64,000 nucleotides of DNA, from contig NZ_JOPL01000009.1 of assembly GCF_002153745.1 (NCBI RefSeq), positions 19,062 to 83,061 on the forward strand, in the 5' to 3' direction. Both the position numbers and the translations under genes were made by a program. This DNA is from Acetobacter sp. DsW_063. Lineage in GTDB: Bacteria; Pseudomonadota; Alphaproteobacteria; Acetobacterales; Acetobacteraceae. Shown piece by piece: positions 27,522 to 36,710 of this stretch; position 1 is the first letter of the stretch, and each line of letters starts with the position of its first letter. The notes under the pieces were generated by a model. It made no database searches. It was not told the DNA's origin and saw only the letters and a program-made list of their open reading frames with translations.

Positions 27522-28528
27522 CACAGAATCACTTCATTATTGCCTGACGTGGGCGTTATATCTATCTCTCCTTGATTGGCCAATATTTTGACCGTTGCGA
27601 CTATTTCTGCTTGAGCAGCATCGACATCTTTCACTCTCACAGGGCCGAGTGATTGAATTTCGTCTTGCAAAATTTTTCCCGCTCGTCCGGTCATCGCCGA
27701 CAAGAATAATTTTCGTATATCTTCTGATGCGCCTTTCAATGCTAAGGGCAGACGCTCTCGATCCGCATCTCTCATGACTCTCATGATGGACTCCGGCGAA
27801 AGTCTCTTCATATCCTCGAATGTGAACATGAGAGCCTTGATACGCTCTGCATCTTCGAGATTTCGCCGTTCCAAGGCATTCATAAACTGGCCTTCGATTT
27901 TTCTTTCGAAACTGTTGAATATTTCAGCAAGAAGTTCGTGGCTATCTCTTTTTGTCGATCGCGCCAAATTCGCAATAAATTCAGAACGTAGCGTGGCCTC
28001 CACACTGTCGATCACGTCACGTTGTACGTTTTCCATACGCAACATACGAAGCATTACATCGACTGCGAATTCTTCCGGTATAAGCGATAGCACTCTGGCT
28101 GTATGAGCGGGATTCAAACGACCAAGAATTACAGCAACGGTCTGTGGATATTCGTTTCTCAGGTAGTTCGCCAAAACATTTTCGGGAACATTGGCCAACT
28201 TGTCCCACATCGTTCTGCCTGCGGGGCCACGTATCTCTTCCATAATCTGGCTGGCCCGGTCATCCGACAAGGCCTTGCGCAGAATTTTTTCCGTAGTCTC
28301 ATAAGTCCCGACGATCATGTCGGTTGAGGAAATTGATTTCGTAAATTCTTTGCATACAGACTCAACAGTTTCAGCTGGAACTGGACCTATTGTCGCCATT
28401 GCCGACGAAATTTCCCTGATCTCACTTTCATGCATTAGAGCAATTAGTTGCGCAGCGCCTTGATCGCCCAGCGCCAACATGAGTATCGCGGCTTTTTGGG
28501 GGCCTGTTGCCTCTAATGTGCCAAGCAT
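27521..28528 (-). CDS. fliG: Flagellar motor switch protein FliG
   Basis: 335 residues from ATG 28528, chosen because AAGG lies 8 bp upstream; a TTG at 28543 would overlap fliF. Features of FliG are clear: TGPQKAAILMLALGDQGAAQLI at the N-terminus, the EHPQT-like NEYPQTVAVILGRLNPAHTARVLSLIPE in the middle domain, and a C-terminal torque domain with MFTFEDMKRLSPESIMRVMRDADRERLPLALKGASEDIRKLFLSAMTGRAGKILQDEIQSLGPVRVKDVDAAQAEIV, which includes the charged helix that meets MotA. Confidence 0.96.
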   Translation of the reverse strand: MLGTLEATGPQKAAILMLALGDQGAAQLIALMHESEIREISSAMATIGPVPAETVESVCKEFTKSISSTDMIVGTYETTEKILRKALSDDRASQIMEEIRGPAGRTMWDKLANVPENVLANYLRNEYPQTVAVILGRLNPAHTARVLSLIPEEFAVDVMLRMLRMENVQRDVIDSVEATLRSEFIANLARSTKRDSHELLAEIFNSFERKIEGQFMNALERRNLEDAERIKALMFTFEDMKRLSPESIMRVMRDADRERLPLALKGASEDIRKLFLSAMTGRAGKILQDEIQSLGPVRVKDVDAAQAEIVATVKILANQGEIDITPTSGNNEVIL

Positions 28529-28532
28529 AAGA

Positions 28533-30197
28533 CTAACCTTCAAGCTGAGGCGTAAGCCACGTGCGCATGATATTCAAACTTTCTTCGGGATTCGATATCG
28601 CCAGATCGCGCACTCTCTTGATTGCTGACGCCTTGAGACGACCATCTATTCCGGCCAGACTGACGAACTCTGCGGCGCCTTCATCTGGCCCCGTCAACGC
28701 AAGTTGCGTGACCGGTTCGTAGGCGAGCGCTCGAGAATCTTGAGGAACCGAGTTGACCAGGGCGGAGCCGCTTACGTCCTGCCCATTCTGCGCTCTTTCA
28801 ACACTCGCTTCCACAGTCGCGGCGGCAATACTCTTGCGCAGTAGTGGTCGCGCGAAAAATACCAACGCCAGAAAGACCAGAAGCCCAGGAAGAACTGACT
28901 GCACCATGTGCATGACGTCGCCTCTGTCGAGCGACGTGCCCAGCCACCCGCGAATTTCAACCGGCGGGGGCGCTTCTTCACCAAACTTCATTGAGACGAC
29001 GTTGACGACATCTCCACGCTTCTCGTCGTAACCGATCGCCGACTTGGCGAGCGTGGTCACGCGGTCAATAGTCGCTGCGTCCAGGGGCATCCAGATCGGC
29101 TTGCCATCTGCGCCAGGTCGAGTGACCCCATCGACTATCACGGCCAGACTGATGCGTTGCAACCGCGGCTGCGTCTGCACCAGCGTCTTCACCCGTTTAC
29201 CTATTTCGTAATTGTTAGTCTCTTCTCTACGGTCGTTCTGACTGCCACTTTTAGCCTGACCCGCATTCGCGTTTGGAAGATTATTGGAAACCGTAACGTT
29301 TGGCTGAGCCTCCGTATTAACGCTCTTGTCGGTCGTTGTCTGTTGGGAACGCAACACTTGCTGATCAGGATCATAACTCTCCTGAGTGTCACGCACTTCG
29401 TCGAGGTTCATCGTTACCGAAGCTTCCGCGCGGACATGGGACGCCCCTAACGCAGGAGCCAACATTGTCTCAACCGTCTGCGCGAGGTGCGTCTCCATCG
29501 CCCGCCGCTGCTCTTCGACGGTCTGAATTTCTCCTCGCGCACCCGATTTGTCGCCCGCCTTGGCAAGAACATTGCCACGATTATCCACGACCGAAATGTT
29601 GTCTGGGCTCAAGTCTGGCACGGCAGCGGCAACGAGGTTAAGCACCGCCTGCACACCTTCCGCATCCAGCCTAACGCCTCCCATTGTCAGGAGAACGCTC
29701 GCCTGTGCGGCCTGTCGTTCGGTCGAAAACAGCTCTCGATGAGGGAGCACCAGATGCACGCGAACGCCGCGAACCCCACGGATTAGCCGTATCGAGCGCT
29801 CCAACTCACCTTCCAGCGCTCTGGTTTCCTGAATGTTCTGCTCGAACTGCGTCGTCGTCATCGAGTTTGCGTGGTCGAATATCTCGTAGCCGACAGAGCC
29901 GCCAGACGGCAGACCGTCACGCGCCAGAAGCAGACGCGCCGCCGCGATTTGATCACGCGGAACCTGTATACTGTCCCCTTGAGGCGAAACGACGTGCTGG
30001 ATATGCGCCTTGTCGAGATCTTCGGCCATTTGAGCCGCTTCATGGAGATCAAGATCGCGATACAGCAATGACAACGGTTCCTGAGAACCGCGGAGCGCCA
30101 AAGCGCCCAGAAGCCCTAACAACCCGACGGCGACGACACCCAGCGTAATCAGACGCGGAACACCGAGCGACCTAAGGCTGGCAAGAATATCTTTCAC
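28533..30197 (-). CDS. fliF: Flagellar MS-ring protein FliF
   Basis: 554 residues from GTG 30197. Two membrane spans (LITLGVVAVGLLGLLGALAL near residue 20 and VLPGLLVFLALVFFA near residue 430) flank the periplasmic ring-building motifs, including LYRDLDLHEAAQMAEDLDKAHIQH, VLPHRELFSTERQAAQASVLLT and NEYEIGK-like TNNYEIGKRVKTLV. The C-terminal tail (AISNPEESLNIMRTWL) is the FliG-binding segment. This is the first gene of the flagellar operon; its base composition is ordinary for the genome while everything downstream is AT-rich. The ribosome-binding GGAAAG is inside an exact 24-bp palindrome. Confidence 0.96.
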   Translation of the reverse strand: MKDILASLRSLGVPRLITLGVVAVGLLGLLGALALRGSQEPLSLLYRDLDLHEAAQMAEDLDKAHIQHVVSPQGDSIQVPRDQIAAARLLLARDGLPSGGSVGYEIFDHANSMTTTQFEQNIQETRALEGELERSIRLIRGVRGVRVHLVLPHRELFSTERQAAQASVLLTMGGVRLDAEGVQAVLNLVAAAVPDLSPDNISVVDNRGNVLAKAGDKSGARGEIQTVEEQRRAMETHLAQTVETMLAPALGASHVRAEASVTMNLDEVRDTQESYDPDQQVLRSQQTTTDKSVNTEAQPNVTVSNNLPNANAGQAKSGSQNDRREETNNYEIGKRVKTLVQTQPRLQRISLAVIVDGVTRPGADGKPIWMPLDAATIDRVTTLAKSAIGYDEKRGDVVNVVSMKFGEEAPPPVEIRGWLGTSLDRGDVMHMVQSVLPGLLVFLALVFFARPLLRKSIAAATVEASVERAQNGQDVSGSALVNSVPQDSRALAYEPVTQLALTGPDEGAAEFVSLAGIDGRLKASAIKRVRDLAISNPEESLNIMRTWLTPQLEG

Positions 30198-30199
30198 GT

Positions 30200-30223
30200 A
30201 AGGCTTTCCGATCGGAAAGCCTT
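30200..30223. promoter_or_regulatory. Exact 24-bp palindrome over the fliF ribosome-binding site
   Basis: AAGGCTTTCCGA at 30200-30211 is followed directly by its reverse complement to 30223. On the minus strand the right arm carries GGAAAG, the likely Shine-Dalgarno of fliF, 6 bp before the GTG. In RNA it can fold into a 10-bp or longer hairpin that hides that site; in DNA it could be an operator for a dimeric repressor. Confidence 0.75.
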
Positions 30224-30482
30224 TAAGTGGTTCGACCCGCTGGGCTGTAATAACGTAAAGGAAATGTGGCGCACGATCGTCCGTCTCGGCAAAGCGTGAT
30301 TTGACTGGACGATTGTGCTTGCCGGGCCTTACCCGACGGTTAACGCCTCGGCATTTTGTGCCGGGTAGGTCGTATTCGAGCGGGCTTGCGACGCAATGCC
30401 TGACAGAACATCAGTTGCAATCCGCGTCCGCAGAAATACGACGCCCCTCCACCCAGGAAGGGCTAACTCTGTGTATCGGCGG

Positions 30483-30875
30483 TCAGACGTGAAAGCTCTG
30501 TCCGCAGCCGCATCGGCCCTTCTCATTGGGATTGGCGAACACGAAGCCCGACTCCATTTCCCCGCTGTGGTAATCCATCTCGGACCCGATCAGGAATAGC
30601 GTAGCCTTGCGGTCCACGAGGACTGTAACGCCTTTGTCCAGTATCCGCTCGTCCCCGCTCTCCCCCTCCTCGGGCACGAACGTCATGTCATACGCTTTGC
30701 CCGAACAACCCTTCGTCGTCACTGAGATACGCAGCAACTGTCCCGCATGTGCGCTGGCGTAAAGAGTTCTCAGACGCTCCGCCGCGGCGTCTGAAACCGT
30801 CATTAATGGCGGCAACGCGCGCCGGGCGGTTTGTTTCGCTTCTGGAGCCACTACGGAGTTCTGTTCGGCGCTCAT
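30483..30875 (-). CDS. sufA: Iron-sulfur carrier SufA/IscA/ErpA family protein
   Basis: 130 residues from ATG 30875, the ATG with GGGAG 7 bp upstream; a longer open frame has no such site. Three A-type carrier cysteines are present: one in TTKGCSGKAY and two in GRCGCGQSF at the C-terminus. A-type carriers pass clusters from the SUF scaffold to target proteins. It closes the suf operon, 14 bp after sufT. SufA and ErpA cannot be told apart by eye; SufA is used because of the operon. Confidence 0.88.
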   Translation of the reverse strand: MSAEQNSVVAPEAKQTARRALPPLMTVSDAAAERLRTLYASAHAGQLLRISVTTKGCSGKAYDMTFVPEEGESGDERILDKGVTVLVDRKATLFLIGSEMDYHSGEMESGFVFANPNEKGRCGCGQSFHV

Positions 30876-30889
30876 GTCCATACTCCCGG

Positions 30890-31324
30890 TCAAAACATGT
30901 TCAGCATCAGACGGGCCTCGTCGCTCATGCGCGACATATCCCACGGCGGATCCCACACGACTTCAACATCCGCCGACGCTACGCCCTGCACTTTCTCGAC
31001 GGCGTCCTTCACCTGCAACGGAAGTTCCTGAGCGCTCGGGCAGTTCGGTGCGGTCAGGGTCATCTCCACCTTCACCTTACCATCATCGTGCAGATCGATG
31101 GCGTAGATCAGCCCCAGTTCATAGATATTCACCGGGATTTCCGGATCATGCACGGTCGCAATCGCCTCGATCACCGCATCTTCCGACGGCGCGCCCGAAC
31201 TTTCTGGCGCCGGCGCTTCGCCATCCGGCGTCCAATGCCTCAGTTGCGACGAGTTCTCCACCTCAGGGCGCTCCTCGGGCTTCGTGGCGTCCAGGGCCGC
31301 AGGTGTCTGGTCCAGATCAGTCAT
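30890..31324 (-). CDS. sufT: SUF-associated DUF59/MIP18 family protein SufT
   Basis: 144 residues from ATG 31324. After a Pro/Glu-rich lead of about 55 residues comes the DUF59 domain: VIEAIATVHDPEIPVNIYELGLIYAIDLHDDGKVKVEMTLTAPNCPSAQELP with its single conserved Cys, ending VVWDPPWDMSRMSDEARLML. SufT helps in iron-sulfur maturation of particular proteins. It overlaps the end of sufU by 8 bp. Confidence 0.9.
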   Translation of the reverse strand: MTDLDQTPAALDATKPEERPEVENSSQLRHWTPDGEAPAPESSGAPSEDAVIEAIATVHDPEIPVNIYELGLIYAIDLHDDGKVKVEMTLTAPNCPSAQELPLQVKDAVEKVQGVASADVEVVWDPPWDMSRMSDEARLMLNMF

Positions 31325-31742
31325 GACCGAGCGCCTCCTCCAGCGCAGTCCAAGGCAACGTCGCACATCGCAGGCGCGACCGATGAGTCTTCAGTGGCAA
31401 AAACGCAGCCATGGATTCTGGCAGGTCGTTCAGTTCAACAGCAGAACCATTACCGAGCATGTGGTGAAACCTCCCGGCCATATCAAGGGCCTCTGATAGC
31501 GTGCGTCCCTCTATCGACCCCGCCATCAGGTCCGCCGAAGCAGCGCAGATCGCGCAACCCTTCGTGACATGTCGAGCGGCGGCGATGCGACCGCCATCCA
31601 CACGCACGCCCAGAGCGACCCTGTCACCGCAGAGCGGATTGTTTCCTGCCGCCTGAGCCGTCGCGTCAGCGAGTTCTCCCGCATGATGCGGTTCACGCGC
31701 CCGACGAACGATCAGTGAGTCGTACAGAGAATCTCCGTCCAC
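31317..31742 (-). CDS. sufU: SufU-type iron-sulfur scaffold / sulfur-transfer protein
   Basis: 141 residues, GTG start. The U-type cysteines are NPLCGDRV, KGCAICAAS and RLRCATLPW, with the Asp next to the first Cys that helps bind zinc in SufU. In Gram-positive bacteria SufU relays sulfur from SufS; here it takes the place of SufE, which is absent from the operon. Starts 9 bp after sufS. Confidence 0.9.
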   Translation of the reverse strand: MDGDSLYDSLIVRRAREPHHAGELADATAQAAGNNPLCGDRVALGVRVDGGRIAAARHVTKGCAICAASADLMAGSIEGRTLSEALDMAGRFHHMLGNGSAVELNDLPESMAAFLPLKTHRSRLRCATLPWTALEEALGHD

Positions 31743-31751
31743 GGCCCGCCC

Positions 31752-33002
31752 TTAGACGAAAAAGCTGCGGACACGCGTAAGCGTCTCCGCCAGTACGGTT
31801 ATCTCCGCCTCAGTCGTATACACTCCGAAACTGGCGCGGGCCGTGGCATTCAGGCCGAGACGCCGCATCAGCGGCTCCGCGCAATGATGTCCCGCTCGCA
31901 CAGCAATGCCGTTCCGATCAAGCAGGGTCGCAATATCGTGCGGATGGACGTCTTCCATCGTAAACGACACCACACCCCCACGATCCGCCGGACGGCCAAC
32001 GATCTTGAGGCCAGGAACCTCCGGCAGCACCCGCAAGGCGTGCGCCGTCAGCGCCGTCTCATGCGCAGATATGGCGTCGAAACCCACGCCCTCGACCCAG
32101 TCGATCGCAGCGCCCAACCCGACAGCTTCGACGATTGCGGGCGTGCCAGCCTCAAACTTCGCCGGCGGAGGCGCCCAGGTTGAATGCTCAAAAGTGACTG
32201 TCGAAATCATGTCGCCGCCACCCATGAACGGCGGCATTTCCTCCAGCAACTCCCTGCGCGCCCAGAGCGCGCCGATCCCGCTCGGGCCGTACAGTTTATG
32301 CCCGGTGAACACATAGAAATCTGCGTCGAGCGCACGAACGTTGACGCGACGGTGCACCACGGCCTGACTGCCGTCGAACAGGATTTTCGCGCCAGCCGCA
32401 TGCGCCATGTCCGCCAGACGTCGCGCAGGCGTTACAGTACCGAGCACATTCGACATGTGCGTTATCGCCACGAGAGCGACCTTCCCGTCGGACAGTAAGT
32501 CACCGTATGCCTCAATATCGAGATCACCGTCATCGGTGACAGGCGCAACGCGCAGTTCCACGCCCAAACGATCACGCAGTAGCTGCCACGGGACGATGTT
32601 CGAATGATGCTCCATCTCGGAGATCAGAACGACCTGTCCGGGCTTCAACAGAGAGCCGTACGAATAGGCGACCAGATTGATCGCCTCCGTGCTGTTGCGT
32701 GTGAAGACGATCTCCTCGCGCGCATTAGCGCCGAGCAGCGTCGCCACCCGACTGCGTGCGATCTCGTACGCTTCAGTGGCGCGCTCGCTCATCCAGTGCA
32801 GACCGCGATGGATGTTGGCGTATTGCGTCCGCATCATCGTCGACATCGCGTCGATGACGGCGTCAGGTTTCTGCGCTGAAGCCGCGCTATCGAGAAACAC
32901 CAGCGGCTTTCCATGCACAGTTTCCGAAAGGATCGGAAACTGGGCGCGCAGATGGGAAAGATCCGCCGTGTTCTTCGTGTCGAGCGTCGTATCTCCCATC
33001 AT
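31752..33002 (-). CDS. sufS: Cysteine desulfurase SufS
   Basis: 416 residues of the group II NifS family. The PLP lysine lies in YVFTGHKLYGPSGIGALW, and the active-site Cys in HHCAEPLMRRLG-type surroundings (RAGHHCAEPLMRRLGLNATARASFGVYTT). Releases sulfur from cysteine for cluster building. ATGA overlap with the sufD stop shows coupling. Confidence 0.95.
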   Translation of the reverse strand: MMGDTTLDTKNTADLSHLRAQFPILSETVHGKPLVFLDSAASAQKPDAVIDAMSTMMRTQYANIHRGLHWMSERATEAYEIARSRVATLLGANAREEIVFTRNSTEAINLVAYSYGSLLKPGQVVLISEMEHHSNIVPWQLLRDRLGVELRVAPVTDDGDLDIEAYGDLLSDGKVALVAITHMSNVLGTVTPARRLADMAHAAGAKILFDGSQAVVHRRVNVRALDADFYVFTGHKLYGPSGIGALWARRELLEEMPPFMGGGDMISTVTFEHSTWAPPPAKFEAGTPAIVEAVGLGAAIDWVEGVGFDAISAHETALTAHALRVLPEVPGLKIVGRPADRGGVVSFTMEDVHPHDIATLLDRNGIAVRAGHHCAEPLMRRLGLNATARASFGVYTTEAEITVLAETLTRVRSFFV

Positions 33003-34348
33003 TCCGAGACCTCCCCGGCAGCTTGTCCCGGAACCTGCTCACGTCCGATCCGCAATGAAAGAGCCGCGCCGAGCGCTGTGTCCAGAAGCGCCCGTCCAGC
33101 CTCGTCTTCATGCAGATCAAGCACTTCGAGCAGAAACGCCTCAACCAGAATGCGCCGCGCCTGCGCTTCGGGCACACCACGGCTGCGCAGATAGAACAAC
33201 TGCTCGTCGTCCAGCGCCCCCACAGTGGCACCGTGACTGCACTTGACGTCGTCAGCGTAAATCTCAAGTTCCGGCTTGGCGTCGATCTCGGCGTGCGGCG
33301 ACAGCAGCAGCGCCTGGTTCATCTGATAGCCGTCAGTTTTCTGAGCAATCTGATGAACGTGCACCTTACCCTGAAACACGCCGCGCGCGTGATCGGTCAG
33401 CACATTGCGGATCGTCTGCCGGGAAATGCAGTCGGGCGCCGCGTGCGTGATGACGCTCGTGATGTCGCCAACCTGTTTCTCGCCCAGCAGCTGTGCGCCG
33501 TTTACATGGACAGCCGCCTTCGCACCGGAGAGACGCGCGTGGACCTCATGCCGTGCAAGATCGGAGCCAAGTCCCAGCGTGAAGCTGTCATAGGCGCCGC
33601 GCGCCGCGATATTGGCGTAAACCGTGGCGAGATGCGTCGCCCCGGCTGCTTCTTTCTGCACCTTCACATGCGTGAGCTTCGCGCCCTCCCTGACGTCGCA
33701 GGTCAGGACAGGGTTGTGAAAATACGTCGCCGCGCCTGCGCCACTTCCGCTCGAAACGGCGAGTTCGATCAGTTCCAGCGACGCGCCAGCCCCGAGAGAA
33801 ACACTATGTCGAGGATGGAAAGAAACGGCCTCATCGCCCGCACATGCGACCGATACGAGAACGATCCGCTCTGCAGCCACGCCTTCCGCCACCGACAGAC
33901 GCACGCCATCCGTCGCCAGCGCCGTGTTCAGCGCCACGAGAGGCTCGCGCTCTGGCGTCGCAAGCGCGTCGAATTCCGGCGACGCCGAGAAGCGTTCGAA
34001 CGTCACACCCTCTGGCAGGGCCACGCCATTCGCTGGTGACGACAGTTCTGGAGCAAACCTTCCGTTGACCAGAACAAGACGCGGCGTGGACGCCAGCAAT
34101 CCATCGCGCGGCAAGGACTCGTCGAGCGCGCGCCCGACCGGGTCGGCGTCAAAAGACGCCGCGGCCTCGCGAAATTCATGCCCTGCGAGCGGCCGCAGAT
34201 GCGTGTAGCGCCACGCCTCCACGCGCGGTCCCGGCAGGCCTACGCGCCGCAGCTCTCCAACCGCCGCGTGGCGGATCGGATCCTCAATGCCGTCCAGTCG
34301 CGCCTCGAATGGCGCCAGACTGCGGCCAACAGGCGCTATCGCGTTCAT
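32999..34348 (-). CDS. sufD: SufD, FeS scaffold complex subunit
   Basis: 449 residues. N-terminal helical part (RRVGLPGPRVEAWRYTHLRPL) and a right-handed beta-helix region ending in HGATVGALDDEQLFYLRSRGVPEAQARRILVEAFL, the SufB/SufD family signature. Forms SufBC2D with the neighbouring products. Start overlaps the sufC stop. Confidence 0.94.
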   Translation of the reverse strand: MNAIAPVGRSLAPFEARLDGIEDPIRHAAVGELRRVGLPGPRVEAWRYTHLRPLAGHEFREAAASFDADPVGRALDESLPRDGLLASTPRLVLVNGRFAPELSSPANGVALPEGVTFERFSASPEFDALATPEREPLVALNTALATDGVRLSVAEGVAAERIVLVSVACAGDEAVSFHPRHSVSLGAGASLELIELAVSSGSGAGAATYFHNPVLTCDVREGAKLTHVKVQKEAAGATHLATVYANIAARGAYDSFTLGLGSDLARHEVHARLSGAKAAVHVNGAQLLGEKQVGDITSVITHAAPDCISRQTIRNVLTDHARGVFQGKVHVHQIAQKTDGYQMNQALLLSPHAEIDAKPELEIYADDVKCSHGATVGALDDEQLFYLRSRGVPEAQARRILVEAFLLEVLDLHEDEAGRALLDTALGAALSLRIGREQVPGQAAGEVSE

Positions 34349-35115
34349 GCCGCCTCCGCCAGGAACGACGCGTAACCCTGCACGTCGATTTCCTTCGCCA
34401 GTTCCGCGCCGCCGCTGTGAACAATGCGGCCACGCGCCATCACGTGAACGCGGTCGGGGTTCAGATAATCCAGCAAGCGCTGGTGATGCGTGATGACCAG
34501 CGCCGAAAACGTCGGAGACCGGAGCGCATTCACACCGTCAGCCACGATGCGCAGGGCGTCGACGTCCAGACCGCTGTCCGTCTCGTCAAGAATAGCGAGA
34601 CTGGGCTGCAGCATTGTCATCTGCAGCACTTCGTTGCGCTTCTTCTCTCCACCGGAAAAACCGACATTGACGTTGCGCTTCAGCATCTCGTCAGACATCG
34701 AGAGCTTCTTCGTCGCCGCGCGAACGGTTTTCAGAAATCCGACCGCGTCCAGCTCCGCGTCGCCGCGCGCGCGGCGCACCGCATTCACCGCCGTACGAAG
34801 AAAATTGGCGTTGTTCACGCCGGGAAGTTCGATCGGCGCCTGAAAAGCGAGAAACACTCCGGCTGCTGCACGCTCTTCCGGCTCCATCGCCAGCAGGTCC
34901 TGTCCTTTGAAGGACACGGCGCCGGACGTCACCTCGTAGTCCTCGCGGCCGGCGAGAACATAGGAGAGCGTCGACTTTCCCGATCCGTTCGGCCCCATAA
35001 TCGCATGGACTTCGCCCGGCGGAATGACCAGATCCACGCCACGGAGAATTTCCTTCGGCGCGCCATCGGCGTCGATTCTGGCGTGCAGACCGGAAATATT
35101 CAGAAAATCACTCAT
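34345..35115 (-). CDS. sufC: SufC, FeS assembly ATPase
   Basis: 256 residues. ABC-type ATPase with Walker A GPNGSGKSTL, signature region FSGGEKKRNEVLQMTML and Walker B LAILDETDSGLD. Powers conformational change of SufB-SufD. Separated from sufB by 99 bp, the largest gap in the operon, which contains a 13-bp direct repeat. Confidence 0.96.
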   Translation of the reverse strand: MSDFLNISGLHARIDADGAPKEILRGVDLVIPPGEVHAIMGPNGSGKSTLSYVLAGREDYEVTSGAVSFKGQDLLAMEPEERAAAGVFLAFQAPIELPGVNNANFLRTAVNAVRRARGDAELDAVGFLKTVRAATKKLSMSDEMLKRNVNVGFSGGEKKRNEVLQMTMLQPSLAILDETDSGLDVDALRIVADGVNALRSPTFSALVITHHQRLLDYLNPDRVHVMARGRIVHSGGAELAKEIDVQGYASFLAEAA

Positions 35116-35214
35116 ACCATGGCTCCCGGAGCGATCGTCTGGCCAAGTGCGCCAAGACGATAATCTATCCCTACTGTGTTTGCTTGCGACCGCCCGGAGC
35201 GATCGCCCGATATT

Positions 35215-36705
35215 TTACCCGACGCTGCCTTCAAGGCTGATCTGAAGAAGTTTCTGCGCCTCGACAGCAAACTCCATCGGCAGTTCCTTGAGCACGTCCT
35301 TGCAGAACCCGTTGACGATCAGACCGACCGCGTCTTCTTCCGAAAGCCCGCGCTGACGGCAGTAGAACATCTGGTCTTCGGAAATCTTCGAGGTCGTCGC
35401 TTCATGTTCCACGCGCGCCGCCATGTTCCGGTTCTCGATATACGGAACCGTGTGCGCGCCGCATTTATCGCCGATCAGCAGGCTGTCGCATTGCGTGAAA
35501 TTCCGCGCTCCAGACGCTTTCGGCAGGATGCGAACCAGACCTCGATACGTGCTGTCGGAATGACCGGCGCTTATCGTCTTGGCGATGATCGTGGAGCGCG
35601 TGTTGCGCCCGATATGGATCATCTTCGTACCGGTGTCGGCCTGTTGGCGATTGTTCGTGACGGCGACAGAGTAGAACTCACCCACGGCCCCTTCGCCCTG
35701 CAGAATGCAGGAAGGATATTTCCATGTGATCGCCGACCCCGTCTCGACCTGAGTCCACGATATCTTCGATCGCGCACCGCGGCACGCGCCGCGTTTCGTG
35801 ACGAAGTTGTAGATGCCGCCAAGACCGTTCTCGTCGCCCGGATACCAGTTCTGCACCGTGCTGTATTTGATGGAGGCGTCCTCCATCGCGACAAGTTCGA
35901 CAACCGCCGCGTGAAGCTGGTTCTCGTCACGCATCGGCGCGGTGCACCCTTCGAGATACGAGACCGAAGCCTTGTCCTCGACGATGATCAGCGTGCGTTC
36001 GAACTGCCCCGTGTTGCGGGCGTTGATGCGGAAATACGTCGACAGTTCCATCGGGCAACGCACGCCCTTGGGAACGTAAACGAACGATCCGTCCGTAAAG
36101 ACGGCGGAATTCAGCGCGGCGAAGAAATTGTCGCCCACCGGCACGACGCTGCCGAGATACTGGCGCACCAGATCGGGGTAGTCCCGAACAGCCTCCGAGA
36201 TCGGGCAGAAGATCACGCCAGCTTCGGCCAGCGTCTTGCGGAAAGTCGTTGCGACGGACACGCTGTCGAACACCGCATCGACCGCGATCGGCATCCGGGC
36301 TTCCTCACCCTCCGGAACCTCGACGCCCGCGAGCAACGCCTGCTCATGCAGCGGAATGCCCAGCTTTTCGTAAGTCCGCAGAAGCTCGGGGTCGACTTCG
36401 TCCAGAGACTTCGGGCCAGCCTTCTTCTTCGGCGCGGCGTAGTAATATGCGTCCTGATAATCGATCGGCGGATGCGAGACCTTGGCCCAATTCGGCTCTT
36501 CCATCGTCTGCCAAGCTGCGAACGCGGCCAGACGCCAGTCAAGCAACCATTGCGGCTCTTCTTTGCGCGAAGAGATCAGCCGGATGGTGTCTTCGTTGAG
36601 CCCCTTGGGCGCGAAGTCCATCTCGATGTCGGTCTCAAACCCCCATTTATAGGAGGATTGCCCGAGCTTCTCGACCTGTTCGCGGGTCTCTGTAACAGCT
36701 GGCAT
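35215..36705 (-). CDS. sufB: SufB, FeS scaffold complex subunit
   Basis: 496 residues. Typical N-terminus ([40 protein letters not shown]), the core [31 protein letters not shown], and the C-terminal cluster-binding region [40 protein letters not shown]. First structural gene after the regulator, 5 bp downstream. Confidence 0.96.
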   Translation of the reverse strand: MPAVTETREQVEKLGQSSYKWGFETDIEMDFAPKGLNEDTIRLISSRKEEPQWLLDWRLAAFAAWQTMEEPNWAKVSHPPIDYQDAYYYAAPKKKAGPKSLDEVDPELLRTYEKLGIPLHEQALLAGVEVPEGEEARMPIAVDAVFDSVSVATTFRKTLAEAGVIFCPISEAVRDYPDLVRQYLGSVVPVGDNFFAALNSAVFTDGSFVYVPKGVRCPMELSTYFRINARNTGQFERTLIIVEDKASVSYLEGCTAPMRDENQLHAAVVELVAMEDASIKYSTVQNWYPGDENGLGGIYNFVTKRGACRGARSKISWTQVETGSAITWKYPSCILQGEGAVGEFYSVAVTNNRQQADTGTKMIHIGRNTRSTIIAKTISAGHSDSTYRGLVRILPKASGARNFTQCDSLLIGDKCGAHTVPYIENRNMAARVEHEATTSKISEDQMFYCRQRGLSEEDAVGLIVNGFCKDVLKELPMEFAVEAQKLLQISLEGSVG

Positions 36706-36710
36706 CTATC

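Noticed and set aside
30349..30363. Sigma-54 promoter for fliF in the upstream gap
   Set aside because: A GGCAC...TGC sequence exists on the minus strand, but GG to GC spacing is 8 instead of 10 bases. The CGGCA/TGCCG arms look like a small hairpin instead.
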